Source of the DNA: Tepidamorphaceae bacterium | Lineage (GTDB): Bacteria; Pseudomonadota; Alphaproteobacteria; Rhizobiales; JAKSCL01 | Assembly: GCA_028289445.1 (NCBI GenBank) | Contig: JANQPO010000019.1 | Span: 124,001 to 188,000, forward strand | DNA length: 64,000 nt | Direction: 5' to 3' | Shown: positions 26,797-38,354 of the stretch, piece after piece | Layout of the letters: the number at the start of each line of letters is the position of its first letter | Numbering within the stretch: the stretch's first letter is position 1 | Made by a program: the position numbers and the translations under genes | Notes under the pieces: model-generated | Databases searched by the model: none | What the model saw: only the letters and a program-made list of their open reading frames with translations | What the model was told of the DNA's origin: nothing

Positions 26797-29700
26797 GTGA
26801 CCAGCGCGCCTCGACGGTTGAACCTTTATTCGATTGCGCCATCGCAATCATTTCTGGAAACCCTGGCGGCCGCTATCGACGACGGTACGCTGGTGCCTCA
26901 GACGGCCGTCGGTGACGATCCGCTAGCGCGCGCCGACATCACCGTGCTTCTGCCCACGCGGCGTGCCTGCCGAACACTGCGCGAGGTGTTTCTCAAGCGT
27001 GCCGGAACCGACGCCGTCATCTTGCCCCGCATTCGAGCAATTGGCGATGCCGACGATGATGACCTAACCGATTACGATCATGCTGTGCCCGGTGTCGCGG
27101 AGCTGCCGCCGATGGTCGCGCCGTTGGAACGACGCCTCTTGTTGACCCGTTTGGTGCTTCACTGGAAAGCCGAGGTCGGAGCGCAATTGCGCATACCGTT
27201 TGGCGATGAGCCAGTGCGTGTTCCGGTGGGGGTCGGAGATGCCATCAAACTCGCCGACGACCTCATTGCGCTGATCGATGACATTGAGACCGAGGGCGCG
27301 CGGCTCGATGCGCTCGCCGATCTCGTGCCCGACGACCAGAGTGCCTATTACCAGGTGACCCTGGAGTTCTTGAAAATCGTCACGGAGTGGTGGCCGAAAG
27401 TCCTTTCTGAGCGCAGTGTCATCGAGCCGGCGGCAAGGCGCAACCGCTTGCTGGATGCCGAAGCGCGACAGATCAAAAACGATCCGCAGCACCCGCCGAT
27501 CATAGCCGCCGGTTCGACCGCGAGCATCCCCGCATCGGCGAGACTGCTTGCCGCAATCGCGACTCATCCGAACGGGGCTGTTGTCCTGCCAGGCCTCGAT
27601 TTTCATCTCGACACGGCCAGTTTTAACTCAATATTAACCGAATCTCATATCACGCACCCACAGTATGGCATGGCGCAGTTTCTCGACCGCCTGGGCGCCA
27701 ATCGTGCTGATGTCCAGCCGCTTGCCCGTCTTTCAGATGAAACAGAGGCGTCAACGGAACTTGTTTCCGAACTCATGCGGCCCGCAGGGCGAAGCGACCG
27801 ATGGGGTCGACTTCGAGACGTCAGCGGATTCGATTCGTCGAAATCGATCGATCAAAAAATTAGCATCATTCATAATAATAACGAGAAAAATGAAGCTTTG
27901 ACGATAGCGCTAGCTTTGCGCAACGCTATAGAGGCGCCGGCGGCGACCGCATCCCTTGTGACGCCCGATCGCGGCCTGGCGCAGCGAGTGACCGCGGAGC
28001 TTGAACGATGGAATCTGACGGTGGACGATTCTGCCGGACGTTCCCTCTCACGCACACCATCAGGCATTGTTGCACGCCTGATCGTCGAAGCCGTTCACGC
28101 ACACGGCGCACCGGTTCCGGTCTTGGCTCTGTTGAAGCACCCGTTTTGCTGCGTCGGCCGGTCGCATGCGGATGCGCGACGGATTGTTCAATCGCTTGAT
28201 CGCACCGTCCTGCGCGGACCCCGACCGGCGCCGGGCCTGGAGGGGCTGAAGGAGAGTGCGAAGGCGGCCGGCACCCAGCATGACGACTTGATGTTTGTGG
28301 ATGCCTTTGCGCGTGCGCTTCAGCCCCTTGAAAGCCTCTTCAAATCCCCAACGCCACAAGCGCTGGCGACATTCGTCGAAGCGCATTGGTGCGCGCTCGC
28401 AGCGCTAACGACAGACGAGACTGGCGATTGTCTCGCCGCGAGCGGCGAAGCCGGGGACATGCTCGCCGGTCACTTTGCGGCACTCCTCGATGACGCTAAG
28501 GAAGGCGCTCAATCGCTCTCATTGTCGGCAACCGACTATCTGAGCGTCTATTCCGCTCTTGTCGCGGGCCTGATCGTGCGACCCTCTGGGCCGCGGCATC
28601 CACGCATCCAGATCCTTGGCCTTTTGGAAGCTCGGCTCCAGTCGAGCGACTTGTTGATCCTTGGCGGGCTGAACGAGGGTGTTTGGCCAAGCCTGCCGGC
28701 GACCGACCCTTGGCTCTCGCGACCGATGCGCGAGGCAATCGGCCTTTCTCCGCCGGAACGGCGCATCGGTCTCATGGCTCATGATTTCGCGCAAGGCCTT
28801 GCCGCTAAACGTGTTTTGATCACGCGTTCCGCGAAACGCGACGGCACGCCAACGCTGGCATCGCGCTGGCTGCAGCGGCTCGATGCGGTCCTGCGCTGCA
28901 TGGGGCTGGCGGATTTCGCCGAAACAGGGCCCGATGTCGGTCTTGCGGATATCGCACAAGGCCTGGATGACGCGCCCTATCAGCCTGTCCCCGCGCCGGC
29001 GCCGACGCCTCCGGTGGCGCTGCGACCACGCCGCTTGAGCGTCACCCAGGTCGAAACCTGGATCCGCAACCCCTATGCCGTTTACGCGCGCCATATTCTT
29101 GGTCTCAGGCCGCTTGATCCCATTGATCAAGCACCAGACGCCGCTGAACGCGGTTCGCTGCTGCACGCCATCCTCGCCCAGTTTGCGGCGGAGCGCTTAA
29201 GCGGCGACTCAGCGGCGGACGAAGCCCGTTTGGTCGCAATTGGCGAAGCAGCGTTCGCGGCGTACCGAGACAGGCCGGACATTGCCGCCGTCTGGTGGCC
29301 GCGCTTTCGTCGGATCGCGAACGCGTTCATCCAAGTTGAGACTGCGCGACAAGCTGAGATAACCTCGCAAGCTGTTGAACTTGAAGGTAAAATACCCTTC
29401 GACGCCCCAGCCGGACCGTTTCTGCTCACCGCCCGTGCGGATCGTATCGATTGCCTCGTCGACGGCACGATCAGGTTGGTCGACTACAAAACGGGGACAC
29501 CCCCAACAGCGCCGCAGGTCTTGTCGGGGCTTTCGCCACAGCTCACCCTTGAGGGCGCGATCCTGAGCGGTGGAGGATTTTCCGTCGCCGCAGAACCACT
29601 CGCACCGTTTGAATACATGCATCTTTCCGGCGGCGATCCACCGGTCGCGGTCAAATCGATCGCACCAAAGAAGGATGAGGCGACCTCACCCGACGATGCG

Positions 29701-29868
29701 GCCGTGGAAGCCCTTGAGAACCTTAAGGAACTTGTCGCCCGGTTCGATGACCCTGCACAACCTTACCATCCCTTGGTGATGCCGGAGAGACTGCGCCATT
29801 TCGACGATTACAGCCATCTCGCGCGCTTTGGCGAGTGGGGCACGAGCAAAGAAAGCGATGTCGGATGA
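26797..29868 (+). CDS. addB: Double-strand break repair protein AddB
   Basis: A 1023-residue subunit of the AddAB helicase-nuclease, which processes DNA ends for RecA loading. The N-terminal part has a degenerate helicase organisation (VLLPTRRACRTLREVFLKRA). The central part contains ILGLLEARLQSSDLLILGGLNEGVWPS. The C-terminal PD-(D/E)xK nuclease includes RGSLLHAILAQFAAERL and IRLVDYKTGTPP. The start is GTG. It overlaps addA by four bases, the expected tight operon. The length fits the alphaproteobacterial family. Confidence 0.95.
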   Translation: MTSAPRRLNLYSIAPSQSFLETLAAAIDDGTLVPQTAVGDDPLARADITVLLPTRRACRTLREVFLKRAGTDAVILPRIRAIGDADDDDLTDYDHAVPGVAELPPMVAPLERRLLLTRLVLHWKAEVGAQLRIPFGDEPVRVPVGVGDAIKLADDLIALIDDIETEGARLDALADLVPDDQSAYYQVTLEFLKIVTEWWPKVLSERSVIEPAARRNRLLDAEARQIKNDPQHPPIIAAGSTASIPASARLLAAIATHPNGAVVLPGLDFHLDTASFNSILTESHITHPQYGMAQFLDRLGANRADVQPLARLSDETEASTELVSELMRPAGRSDRWGRLRDVSGFDSSKSIDQKISIIHNNNEKNEALTIALALRNAIEAPAATASLVTPDRGLAQRVTAELERWNLTVDDSAGRSLSRTPSGIVARLIVEAVHAHGAPVPVLALLKHPFCCVGRSHADARRIVQSLDRTVLRGPRPAPGLEGLKESAKAAGTQHDDLMFVDAFARALQPLESLFKSPTPQALATFVEAHWCALAALTTDETGDCLAASGEAGDMLAGHFAALLDDAKEGAQSLSLSATDYLSVYSALVAGLIVRPSGPRHPRIQILGLLEARLQSSDLLILGGLNEGVWPSLPATDPWLSRPMREAIGLSPPERRIGLMAHDFAQGLAAKRVLITRSAKRDGTPTLASRWLQRLDAVLRCMGLADFAETGPDVGLADIAQGLDDAPYQPVPAPAPTPPVALRPRRLSVTQVETWIRNPYAVYARHILGLRPLDPIDQAPDAAERGSLLHAILAQFAAERLSGDSAADEARLVAIGEAAFAAYRDRPDIAAVWWPRFRRIANAFIQVETARQAEITSQAVELEGKIPFDAPAGPFLLTARADRIDCLVDGTIRLVDYKTGTPPTAPQVLSGLSPQLTLEGAILSGGGFSVAAEPLAPFEYMHLSGGDPPVAVKSIAPKKDEATSPDDAAVEALENLKELVARFDDPAQPYHPLVMPERLRHFDDYSHLARFGEWGTSKESDVG

Positions 29869-32800
29869 CGAACGCCGCCCCTATCAGGCCGCTGCAGGAC
29901 AACCAGAAGCGCGCGTCCGATCCTGCTGCGTCGGCCTGGGTCTCTGCCAATGCCGGCGCCGGAAAGACCTTCGTGCTTGCCGCTCGGGTGCTGCGGCTGC
30001 TGCTCGCCGGCACACCGGCCGACCGCATCCTGTGCCTGACGTTCACCAAGGCCGCGGCGGCCGAAATGGCCAATCGCGTGTTTGCCGCGCTCCGCGACTG
30101 GACCTGTGCCGATGACGCCTCGCTTGTCGCCCAACTGACCGCGCTTGAAGGACGACCGCCCGATGCCGCGCTTCTGACGCGGGCACGGCGACTTTTCGCT
30201 CAAGCCCTTGAAACGCCAGGCGGTTTGAAGATCCAGACGATCAATGCGTTCGGCGAATCCCTGCTTGGTCGCTTCCCCTTTGAAGCGAACGTTGCTGCGG
30301 ATTTCACTGTCATCGACGAGAGCGAGACACGGGAGATGCTGGTCGAGGCGCGCCACACGGTGTTTCGCGAAGCCGTCGCCGAACCGGCAAGTCTTCTCGG
30401 GCGTGCGTTGGACACCGTCACCGCGCGCGCCAACGAGGATCAAATCAGCGATCTGGTGGGTGCCGTTCTGGCGCGGCGATCCGATTTTAGAGCCTGGATC
30501 GATCACCATTCGGGGCTTGAGCGGGCACTGGAGGACCTGCGCATGGCGCTCGGGCTTCACCCTGAAGAGAGCGCGACCACGATCGAAATGGCGATCCTTC
30601 AGTCCCCGCATCTGCCGGCCTCCCTGTGGCTGGCGACCGCGGAGGCGATCCCGCAGGCGAAACCGACCGACCGGACCTTCGCGGACGCGCTGAAACAGGC
30701 GTTTGCATTGCAAGACCCTAATCAGCGTTGCGAGATCTATCTGGGCGCCTTTCTCACGCAGCAGGGCAAGGCGCGCAAAACCGTCGTGACCGCAGACACA
30801 AAGCGCAGCGATCCAGATCTGTTCGAAAAGATCGAGGCCGAGAAGACGCGCCTTGAGACCCTTGCCGCACGACACAAAGCGGCGCAAATACTTGAGGCAT
30901 CTTCTGCATTGTTTCGGGTGTGTGACGAAATTATCCGACACTATGACACGGAAAAATCGGCGCGCGGGCTCATCGACTATGGCGACCAGATCGAAAAGGC
31001 GCGGCTACTTTTGACCCGCAGCCAAGGCGCGGCTTGGGTGCTCTACAAACTCGATCACGGTATCGATCATATTCTCGTCGACGAGGCGCAAGACACCAAT
31101 GCCAGGCAGTGGCAGATTGTCTCAGCGTTGTCGGAGGAGTTCTTTGCCGGCGCCGGCGCGCGCGCGACCAACCGATCCGTCTTCGCCGTCGGCGATGAGA
31201 AGCAGTCCATCTATTCGTTTCAGGGCGCCGACCCAGAAAACTTCGACAGGATGCGCCAGCATTTCCAGCGCGCCACGCGCGATGTCGGCACTCGCTTTGA
31301 AACCGTGCCGCTCACAACGTCATTTCGAACCGTGCCGGCGGTTCTTTCGGCTGTCGACACCGTCTTTGAAGCCACAGAGGCACGCTCTGGTGTAGCAACC
31401 GGGGAGGAATGGCCGGCTCACACAGCGACGCGCGCGAGCGAGCCCGGGCGCGTTGAGCTTTGGCCGGTCGTTGAGCCGGATCCCGATCCGGTTTCGGACA
31501 ACTGGCAGCGGCCGATCGATGCGCCGCGCCCCGACGATCCTGTCAACCGCAACGCCGAGCGGATCGCGTCCGTCATTCAGTCGTGGCTTGAAAGCGGCGA
31601 GCGTCTCGCACCGGGGAAACCGCCGATATCGCCTGGAGATATCCTGATCCTATTGCGAAAGAGAGGTCATTTCGCAACCGCAATGAACCGCGCGTTGAAG
31701 CGTCGCGGTCTCGCCGTGGCAGGTGCCGACCGGATCAAACTGCTTGACCATATCGCGATCCAAGACCTGATGGCGCTCGCCCGCTTCATCCTCCAACCCA
31801 TGGACGACCTCACCCTGGCAGCACTTTTGAAGAGCCCGCTACTTGGCCTCGACGATGATGATCTCATCGAGCTGGCTCCAAGGCGCGAAGGGTCGCTTTT
31901 GGCGGCGGTTCGCGCCGATCAGCGGTATCAGGCAACGGCAGAACGGATCGGCCATTGGATCGAACGCGCCGATCAGGTCGAACCCTTCATATTCTTTGCT
32001 GAGATTCTTGGCGCGGAAGGCGGGCGACGGGCCTTTCGGGCGCGTATGGGCGGTGAGGTCGACGATGTCCTGGATGAGTTCCTCTCGCTCGTCCTGCGGT
32101 TCCAGCGCCTTGACGCCAGTTCACTCCAGGGGTTGGTGCAGTTCATCGAGGATGCAGATATCGAGATCAAGCGCGACATGGACCAGGCGCACGATGAAAT
32201 CCGCGTCATGACGGTCCATGGCGCGAAGGGCTTAGAAGCGCCGATTGTGTTCCTAGCCGATACGCTGACCAAAAGATCGGCCAGCCATGCGCCGCGCATC
32301 CTGGCGCTGGACCCACCAGGGGGCGGACCTGACACACCGCCGCCACTGGTCTGGCGGCTCGGCAAGACCCATGACACCGAGCCGGTCCGTCGGGCGGCGG
32401 AGGCCGAAGCCGCGGCCGCAGACGGCGAAGGCAGGCGGCTTCTTTACGTCGCGATGACCCGGGCCAGGGATCGGCTTTACATCGCCGGGCACAACACGCG
32501 CACAAAGAGCACAGCCGACGAGCAAGACGGACACTGGCATGCGCTGCTGACCGAGGCTCTGACGAAAGATGCTGTACCAGTTGAGAACCCGTATGGACTC
32601 GGCTTTTCAGTCCTGCGCATGGGTGACCTCACCGATCCTGGACATGACGATGGAGTGGGGGCCGCCGAGGTCAAACCTCTTCAGCGCCCAGCTTGGCTCG
32701 ATCGCCCCGCGACGTTCGAACCGCCACCGCCGCGCCTTGTCGCGCCATCGACGGCGTGGCTCTCGTCACCTGACGCTGCGGTGGGTCAATCCGAGCCGCC

Positions 32801-33350
32801 ACCGATCAATCCGCTCGCGCCAAGCGGCGTGCATCGCGCCGCGGAGCGCGGCCGGCTCATTCACCGGCTGCTGCAAATTCTGCCTGAAATCGACCCGACA
32901 AGCCGATCCGAAACCGCCAGGCGGTTTCTGGAAAGCCGAGCGCGCGACTGGTCGGCGGCGGAGCGCAACGCCATGGTCGAGGAAACACTAACGCTTTTCG
33001 ATGTACCCGATCTCGCTCCGCTTTTTACCGCGCGCTCGCGCGCTGAGGTTCCGGTTACCGGCATGGTCGACGGACCCCATGGGACAATCCAAGTTGCCGG
33101 CATCATCGATCGCATCGCAGTCGGTGCCGAAAACGTGATCATCGCCGACTTCAAGACGAACGCCGAGCCGCCGGGCGCGATCGATGACGTTCCTGAGGGC
33201 TATGTGCTGCAAGTGGCGGTCTATCGCGATCTGGTTCAGCGTCTTTATCCACACCACTCCGTCGATGCGATTCTGATCTGGACCGCGACGGCGACCGTGA
33301 TGCCGATACCGCCTGCGGTCCTCGATGCGACGCTTTGTCCGGCGACTTGA
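29865..33350 (+). CDS. addA: AddA helicase/nuclease subunit
   Basis: A 1161-residue UvrD-family helicase joined to a nuclease. Walker A is [20 protein letters not shown] near the N terminus. Motif II is [19 protein letters not shown], with [18 protein letters not shown] next to it, and [20 protein letters not shown] is motif V. The C-terminal nuclease has [14 protein letters not shown] and [11 protein letters not shown]. The ATG at 29865 overlaps the addB stop (ATGA), and I prefer it to an upstream in-frame start. The AddAB complex repairs double-strand breaks in place of RecBCD. Confidence 0.96.
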   Translation: MTNAAPIRPLQDNQKRASDPAASAWVSANAGAGKTFVLAARVLRLLLAGTPADRILCLTFTKAAAAEMANRVFAALRDWTCADDASLVAQLTALEGRPPDAALLTRARRLFAQALETPGGLKIQTINAFGESLLGRFPFEANVAADFTVIDESETREMLVEARHTVFREAVAEPASLLGRALDTVTARANEDQISDLVGAVLARRSDFRAWIDHHSGLERALEDLRMALGLHPEESATTIEMAILQSPHLPASLWLATAEAIPQAKPTDRTFADALKQAFALQDPNQRCEIYLGAFLTQQGKARKTVVTADTKRSDPDLFEKIEAEKTRLETLAARHKAAQILEASSALFRVCDEIIRHYDTEKSARGLIDYGDQIEKARLLLTRSQGAAWVLYKLDHGIDHILVDEAQDTNARQWQIVSALSEEFFAGAGARATNRSVFAVGDEKQSIYSFQGADPENFDRMRQHFQRATRDVGTRFETVPLTTSFRTVPAVLSAVDTVFEATEARSGVATGEEWPAHTATRASEPGRVELWPVVEPDPDPVSDNWQRPIDAPRPDDPVNRNAERIASVIQSWLESGERLAPGKPPISPGDILILLRKRGHFATAMNRALKRRGLAVAGADRIKLLDHIAIQDLMALARFILQPMDDLTLAALLKSPLLGLDDDDLIELAPRREGSLLAAVRADQRYQATAERIGHWIERADQVEPFIFFAEILGAEGGRRAFRARMGGEVDDVLDEFLSLVLRFQRLDASSLQGLVQFIEDADIEIKRDMDQAHDEIRVMTVHGAKGLEAPIVFLADTLTKRSASHAPRILALDPPGGGPDTPPPLVWRLGKTHDTEPVRRAAEAEAAAADGEGRRLLYVAMTRARDRLYIAGHNTRTKSTADEQDGHWHALLTEALTKDAVPVENPYGLGFSVLRMGDLTDPGHDDGVGAAEVKPLQRPAWLDRPATFEPPPPRLVAPSTAWLSSPDAAVGQSEPPPINPLAPSGVHRAAERGRLIHRLLQILPEIDPTSRSETARRFLESRARDWSAAERNAMVEETLTLFDVPDLAPLFTARSRAEVPVTGMVDGPHGTIQVAGIIDRIAVGAENVIIADFKTNAEPPGAIDDVPEGYVLQVAVYRDLVQRLYPHHSVDAILIWTATATVMPIPPAVLDATLCPAT

Positions 33351-33444
33351 CGCCCCTGGGTCGGCTTCCTACGTTCGCCTCATCACATTACGCTGGCCTC
33401 TATTGATTCGCTCCCGCCAGCTCAACCCGATAAGGATGATTGCC

Positions 33445-33765
33445 ATGGCCACCGCACAGGTCACCGATGCCGATTTCGCCGATCAAGTGCTTCAGTCCGA
33501 CCAACCGGTCGTTGTCGATTTCTGGGCGGAATGGTGCGGGCCGTGTAAACAACTGGCACCGTCACTGGACGAAATCGCGACGGAAATGGCCGACCAGGTC
33601 AAGGTCGTGAAGCTTAACATCGACGAGAATCCGGATGCGCCCGGTCGCTATGGCGTGCGGGCCATTCCGACTTTGATGTTGTTCAAGGACGGCGAGCCGG
33701 CGGCCACGCAGGTCGGCGTCCACCCAAAATCACGGCTCGTTGACTGGATCAACGACACGATCTAA
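33445..33765 (+). CDS. trxA: Thioredoxin
   Basis: A 106-residue thioredoxin with the redox motif [12 protein letters not shown] (Cys31, Cys34) and the cis-proline loop in [15 protein letters not shown]. It is a general cytoplasmic disulfide reductant for ribonucleotide reductase, methionine sulfoxide reductases and others. The ATG at 33445 is preceded at a good distance by TAAGGA and gives the standard N terminus; the frame stays open upstream into the addA end, which is not coding. It is convergent with folC and ends at a bidirectional terminator. Confidence 0.97.
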   Translation: MATAQVTDADFADQVLQSDQPVVVDFWAEWCGPCKQLAPSLDEIATEMADQVKVVKLNIDENPDAPGRYGVRAIPTLMLFKDGEPAATQVGVHPKSRLVDWINDTI

Positions 33766-33790
33766 TCGCAAAGTCGTATCTTTTATGCAA

Positions 33791-33817
33791 AACGGGCGGG
33801 TCAAACCGCCCGTTTTT
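33791..33817 (+). terminator. Bidirectional terminator shared by trxA and folC
   Basis: AACGGGCGG (33791-33799) pairs perfectly with CCGCCCGTT (33806-33814) across a 6-base loop and is followed by T's on the plus strand; the minus strand has a T-rich flank (AAAA at 33789-33792). The folC stop codon (33801-33803) lies in the loop, so one arm also encodes the last FolC residues. Confidence 0.85.
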
Positions 33818-35168
33818 GCTGTGCGCCGGTCGCGCGTGCGTCAGTGATCGTCCGCAAGACGTGGCCCGCGAGATAAAGCGATCCGCAGATCAAGATACGC
33901 GGTGGCTCGGGCCCGACCACGCTTTGCTGGATCGCATCCTGAAGATCCGTCGCCGTTTGCGCCGCCAGCCCGCATGAGCGGGCCACCTGAGCAATATCCG
34001 CCGGCGGCAGCGTGTTTTGCTCGCCGGGGATCGGCACCGCCGTCAACTGTGCCGCTTGACCGGCGAATGTCGACAGGTAGCCGGCCACATCCTTCGACGA
34101 CAGCATGCCGCAAATCATGTGCAACGGTTTAGGCGCCCGGTCTTCCAGATCGGCAAGTGCGGCGGCAAGCACGGCCGCGCCACCTGGATTATGGCTGCCG
34201 TCGAGCCAAATCTCGGTTCCGTCTGGAACCCAATCGGAAAACGGTGCCTCATCGATCAACTGCAATCTTGCCGGCCAGTCGGCCGTTCGCAGCCCTTCGG
34301 CGATCGCATGGTCGGGCACGTCGAGCCCCGGACAGGCCTTCAGTGTCGCAATCGCGGCGCCGGCATTCTCGAACTGGTGATGCCCCATCAGCCGTGGCTG
34401 CGGCAGGTCGAACAGTCCACCCATGTCTTCGCTGGCGGTTTGAAACACCAGACGGCCGTTCTCGGCGCGTGCCTGCCAATCCTGACCGGAGATGAGGAGC
34501 GGCGCACGTTTCTTTGCCGCGACGGTTTCGATCACGGCCATGGCCTCGTCTGGCTGTTCTGCGATAATCGCCGGCACACCGGGCTTGAGGATTCCGGCTT
34601 TTTCGAACGCGATCTTGGCGATGGTGTCTCCAAGGAACTGAACATGGTCCATCGAAATCGGCGTGATGACGGTGGCGATCGGTGTGTCGATCACATTGGT
34701 TGCGTCGAAACGGCCGCCCAGCCCGACTTCCAGTAAGAGCACGTCGGCCGGATGCCTGGAAAACAGCAGCAGACCTGCAGCAGTGGTGATCTCAAAGACG
34801 GTGATCGGCGCCCCGTCATTGACATCTTCGCATTCCGCCAGGGCCTGGGCGAGGGTGTCCTCATCGACGAAGGCGCTCACACCGCGCCCATTCTCCACTC
34901 CGGCCGCCAGCCGAAACCGCTCGTGATAGGAAACCAGATGCGGTGACGTATAGGTATGCACGCGCTTGCCGCCCGCCTCCAGCATCGCCCGCATGAAGGC
35001 GATCGTCGATCCCTTGCCGTTCGTGCCGGCTACGTGGACGATCGGCGGCAAATTGCGCTCCGGATGACCGAGCCGCGCCAAAAGGCGTTCGATCCGCCCC
35101 AAAGACAGATCGATCTCCTTCGGATGCAGACGCAGCAGCCGCTCGATGATGACGTGACTGTAGTCCAT
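33801..35168 (-). CDS. folC: Folylpolyglutamate synthase / dihydrofolate synthase
   Basis: A 455-residue Mur-ligase-like enzyme that adds glutamate to dihydropteroate and folates. The ATP loop is VAGTNGKGST (46-55). LEVGLGGRFDATNVID and ITPISMDHVQFLGDTI are family blocks, and LDGSHNPGGAAVLAAAL lies in the C-terminal domain. The ATG at 35168 (MDYSHVIIERL) is the family start; the frame stays open further upstream, toward accD, without support. It lies 25 bases after accD, an order common in Hyphomicrobiales, and ends within the shared terminator. Confidence 0.95.
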   Translation of the reverse strand: MDYSHVIIERLLRLHPKEIDLSLGRIERLLARLGHPERNLPPIVHVAGTNGKGSTIAFMRAMLEAGGKRVHTYTSPHLVSYHERFRLAAGVENGRGVSAFVDEDTLAQALAECEDVNDGAPITVFEITTAAGLLLFSRHPADVLLLEVGLGGRFDATNVIDTPIATVITPISMDHVQFLGDTIAKIAFEKAGILKPGVPAIIAEQPDEAMAVIETVAAKKRAPLLISGQDWQARAENGRLVFQTASEDMGGLFDLPQPRLMGHHQFENAGAAIATLKACPGLDVPDHAIAEGLRTADWPARLQLIDEAPFSDWVPDGTEIWLDGSHNPGGAAVLAAALADLEDRAPKPLHMICGMLSSKDVAGYLSTFAGQAAQLTAVPIPGEQNTLPPADIAQVARSCGLAAQTATDLQDAIQQSVVGPEPPRILICGSLYLAGHVLRTITDARATGAQQKRAV

Positions 35169-35193
35169 ACCGGTCCTGAAGAATGAGGCGGAT

Positions 35194-36171
35194 TCAGTCC
35201 GCAGCTTCGGGCAGTGTTTCGCTCGATTCAGGCGTTTCGACCGTCTTAGACGCGTCTTCGGCTTGCGCATCCGCGACGTCGTCGTTGGCGGCCTTCTCTT
35301 CGGCCGGTTCGGCGACGCCCGGTCGCGTCTTCGTCAACAGCCCGCACAGCGTGGCCAGCGTGTCGCGCAGGTGATGACGGTGGACGACCATGTCCACCAT
35401 GCCGTGCTCAAGCAGATACTCGGCGCGCTGAAAGCCTTCCGGCAACTGCTCGCGAATCGTCTGCTCGATGACGCGCGGTCCGGCGAACCCGATCAAAGCG
35501 CCTGGCTCGGCAATGTGCACATCGCCCAACATGGCATAGGACGCGGTGACACCGCCGGTCGTCGGATGGGTGAGAACGACGATATAGGGGAGGCCGGCTT
35601 CCTGCAGCCGGCTGATCGCAACCGTTGTGCGCGGCAATTGCATGAGTGAGAGAATGCCCTCTTGCATGCGCGCACCGCCGGACGCCGCAAACATCAAGAA
35701 CGGGGTCTGGCGCTCCAGCGCCGCCTCCGCGGCCGTGATCACGGCGTCGCCGGCCGCCATGCCGAGCGAACCACCCATGAACGCGAAATCCTGAACGGCC
35801 GCTGTCACCGGAATGCCCTTTAGTTCGCCGTGGGCAGCCTTGATGGCGTCATAAAACGCCGTCTTGGCGCGGGCGTCCTTGAGGCGCTCGGTATAACGCC
35901 GCTCGTCGCGAAACTTCAGCGGGTCCGTCGCAACTTCCGGCATGGGTATTTCGGTATATTCGCCATCGTCGAACAGGCTTTTAAGACGTGCGACGGCACC
36001 GATCCGCATGTGATAGCCGGATCCGGGAATGACGAACTGGTTCGCCTCCAGATCGCGATGGAACACCATTTCCCCGGTTTCGGGACAGGTGACCCAAAGG
36101 TTCTCGGGCGTTTCGCGCTTGCGCAAAATGCCCTGGATCTTGGGTCTGACGACGTTGTTGATCCAATTCAT
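35194..36171 (-). CDS. accD: Acetyl-CoA carboxylase carboxyltransferase subunit beta (zinc ribbon degenerate)
   Basis: A 325-residue subunit that, with AccA, transfers the carboxyl group to acetyl-CoA in fatty acid synthesis. The crotonase-like core includes [16 protein letters not shown] and [20 protein letters not shown]. In most bacteria the N terminus holds a four-cysteine zinc ribbon. Here the equivalent segment reads [17 protein letters not shown] and [10 protein letters not shown], so only the first cysteine remains. Related alphaproteobacteria show the same loss, so it is not an error. The acidic C-terminal tail is variable. It lies between trpA and folC, as usual in this order. Confidence 0.95.
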   Translation of the reverse strand: MNWINNVVRPKIQGILRKRETPENLWVTCPETGEMVFHRDLEANQFVIPGSGYHMRIGAVARLKSLFDDGEYTEIPMPEVATDPLKFRDERRYTERLKDARAKTAFYDAIKAAHGELKGIPVTAAVQDFAFMGGSLGMAAGDAVITAAEAALERQTPFLMFAASGGARMQEGILSLMQLPRTTVAISRLQEAGLPYIVVLTHPTTGGVTASYAMLGDVHIAEPGALIGFAGPRVIEQTIREQLPEGFQRAEYLLEHGMVDMVVHRHHLRDTLATLCGLLTKTRPGVAEPAEEKAANDDVADAQAEDASKTVETPESSETLPEAAD

Positions 36172-36191
36172 GAGGTCGGATCCCTATTCCT

Positions 36192-37031
36192 TCATGCCGC
36201 GTCGACACGCGCGGTCCGAACGCCGCCGGCAAGCAGCGCAACCAAGTCGAGAACCGCGGGTACCGTGCGCTCCGTGGCCTTGCCGTCTGCATCGAGACTG
36301 TCGCGAACAGCATTGACCAATGCCGAGCCGACGACCGCGCCATCCGCTCTGGATGCCACCGTGGCCGCGTGATCGGCCGTCTTAATGCCGAACCCGACGA
36401 CAACCGGCAACGCCGTGTGACCCTTGATCCGGCTGACCGCTGTAGCCACTTCGGAAAAATCCGGCGTCGCGGCACCGGTGATTCCCGTAATCGACACATA
36501 GTAGACGAAGCCGGACGTGTTGGCGAGCACGGCGGGCAACCGTTTGTCGTCGGTTGTGGGTGTTGCAAGCCGGATGAAGTTGATGCCGACGTCCAGGGCC
36601 GGCAAGCAAAGCTCGTCGTCAGCCTCCGGCGGCAGATCGACGATGATCAGGCCGTCAACGCCGGCCGCCTTGGCGTCCGCCAAAAATGTTTCGGCTCCGT
36701 AAGAATAGATGGGGTTGTAGTAGCCCATGAGAACGATCGGCGTCTCGCCGTCGCCTTTCCTGAAGGCGCGCACCATGTCGAGCGTCTTGGCCATGGTCTG
36801 GCCGGCGCTCAGCGCACGCTCCGATGAGAGCTGGATGGGCGGACCTTCGGCCATCGGATCGGAGAAGGGCATTCCCAGTTCGATGACATCAGCGCCGGCG
36901 CCCGGCAGACCGTTCAAGATCGCCTGAGAGGTTTCAAGATCGGGATCGCCAGCCGTGACGAAGGCGACCATCGCCGCCCGACCCTCAGCCTCCAGCGCGG
37001 CAAAGCGGCGTTCTATGCGACTGTCCATCAT
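36192..37031 (-). CDS. trpA: Tryptophan synthase alpha subunit
   Basis: A 279-residue TIM barrel that cleaves indole-3-glycerol phosphate to indole. The catalytic Glu and Asp lie in [16 protein letters not shown] and [23 protein letters not shown] and [12 protein letters not shown] bind substrate phosphate. The indole product passes through a tunnel to TrpB, encoded 82 bases upstream on the same strand. The start is one of two adjacent ATGs (37031 or 37028). It lies 20 bases before accD and is probably co-transcribed with it. Confidence 0.97.
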   Translation of the reverse strand: MMDSRIERRFAALEAEGRAAMVAFVTAGDPDLETSQAILNGLPGAGADVIELGMPFSDPMAEGPPIQLSSERALSAGQTMAKTLDMVRAFRKGDGETPIVLMGYYNPIYSYGAETFLADAKAAGVDGLIIVDLPPEADDELCLPALDVGINFIRLATPTTDDKRLPAVLANTSGFVYYVSITGITGAATPDFSEVATAVSRIKGHTALPVVVGFGIKTADHAATVASRADGAVVGSALVNAVRDSLDADGKATERTVPAVLDLVALLAGGVRTARVDAA

Positions 37032-37113
37032 GATCGGCTAATCTCGGCGAGGGCAGGAACTCTGGCTTGACTGCAGGCTTGGACCAAAGAAATCCGATTG
37101 GGCGACGGTGCGG

Positions 37114-38334
37114 TCAAATGTCGACCCCCAAATGCTTGGCGACGGTGAAGACGTCCTTGTCGCCGCGGCCGCACATGTTCATGACGATGACGTGGTCCTT
37201 CGGCTTCGTCGGGGCGATCTTCATGACATGGGCAAGCGCATGGCTCGGCTCCAGCGCGGGAATGATGCCCTCCAATTGGGTACACAACTGGAACGCTTCA
37301 AGAGCCTCCGCATCGGTTGCCGAGACATAGGTCACCCGACCGGAATCGCGCAAAAAGGCGTGCTCGGGGCCGATCCCAGGATAGTCGAGCCCGGCAGAAA
37401 TCGAGTGACCCTCAAGGATCTGACCGTCGTCGTCCTGGAGTAAGTAAGTCCGGTTACCGTGCAGCACGCCGGGCCGACCGGCGTTCAAAGACGCGCAGTG
37501 TTCGTCGGTATCGACGCCCTTGCCGCCCGCCTCCACGCCAATGATCTCGACATCCCGGTCGTCGAGGAAGGGATGGAACAGACCGATCGCGTTCGAGCCG
37601 CCGCCGAGACACGCAATCACCGTGTCCGGCAGCCGTCCCTCGGCCGCTTGAAGCTGCTCTTTCGTCTCCTCGCCGATCACCGACTGAAAATCACGCACCA
37701 TCTCCGGATAGGGGTGCGGACCGGCTGCGGTGCCGATGATGTAAAACGTGTCGCGGACATTGGTGACCCAGTCCCGCAACGCCTCGTTCATCGCATCCTT
37801 CAACGTGCCCGACCCGGAGGTCACCGGATTGACCTCGGCGCCAAGCAGTTTCATGCGGAAAACGTTCGGCGCCTGTCGCTCGATGTCGACGGCGCCCATA
37901 TAGACATGACAGGGAAATCCGAAGCGGGCCGAGACAGTCGCGGCGGCGACCCCGTGCTGGCCAGCCCCGGTTTCGGCGATGATCCGGCTCTTGCCCATCC
38001 GCTTGGCAAGCAGGATCTGGCCAAGACAGTTGTTGATCTTGTGCGAACCCGTGTGGTTCAGCTCATCGCGCTTGAAGTATATCTTCGCGCCGCCCAGATG
38101 CGCCGTCATGCGCTCGGCGAAATAGAGCGGGCTCGGCCGGCCGGAATAGTGCTTGCCAAGCTCGGCGAGTTCGGCGTGAAAGGCCGGATCGGCCTTGGCG
38201 TCGCTCCAGGCCTGTTCAAGGTCCAAAATCAGTGGCATCAGCGTCTCGGCGACGAAACGGCCGCCATAGATACCGAAATGGCCGCGCTCGTCCGGTCCGC
38301 TCTTGAACGTGTTGGGTTGCGCTGGCGCCGTCAC
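37114..38334 (-). CDS. trpB: Tryptophan synthase beta subunit
   Basis: A 406-residue PLP enzyme that joins indole and serine to form tryptophan. The Schiff-base lysine is in HTGSHKINN, followed by the PLP-phosphate loop [15 protein letters not shown]. The C-terminal end has [20 protein letters not shown]. The start is GTG at 38334 with GGAG seven bases upstream. It lies between trpF and trpA in a trpFBA operon; trpC, D, E and G are not in the window. Confidence 0.97.
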   Translation of the reverse strand: MTAPAQPNTFKSGPDERGHFGIYGGRFVAETLMPLILDLEQAWSDAKADPAFHAELAELGKHYSGRPSPLYFAERMTAHLGGAKIYFKRDELNHTGSHKINNCLGQILLAKRMGKSRIIAETGAGQHGVAAATVSARFGFPCHVYMGAVDIERQAPNVFRMKLLGAEVNPVTSGSGTLKDAMNEALRDWVTNVRDTFYIIGTAAGPHPYPEMVRDFQSVIGEETKEQLQAAEGRLPDTVIACLGGGSNAIGLFHPFLDDRDVEIIGVEAGGKGVDTDEHCASLNAGRPGVLHGNRTYLLQDDDGQILEGHSISAGLDYPGIGPEHAFLRDSGRVTYVSATDAEALEAFQLCTQLEGIIPALEPSHALAHVMKIAPTKPKDHVIVMNMCGRGDKDVFTVAKHLGVDI

Positions 38335-38354
38335 CTTGTCACTCCACGTCTGGG

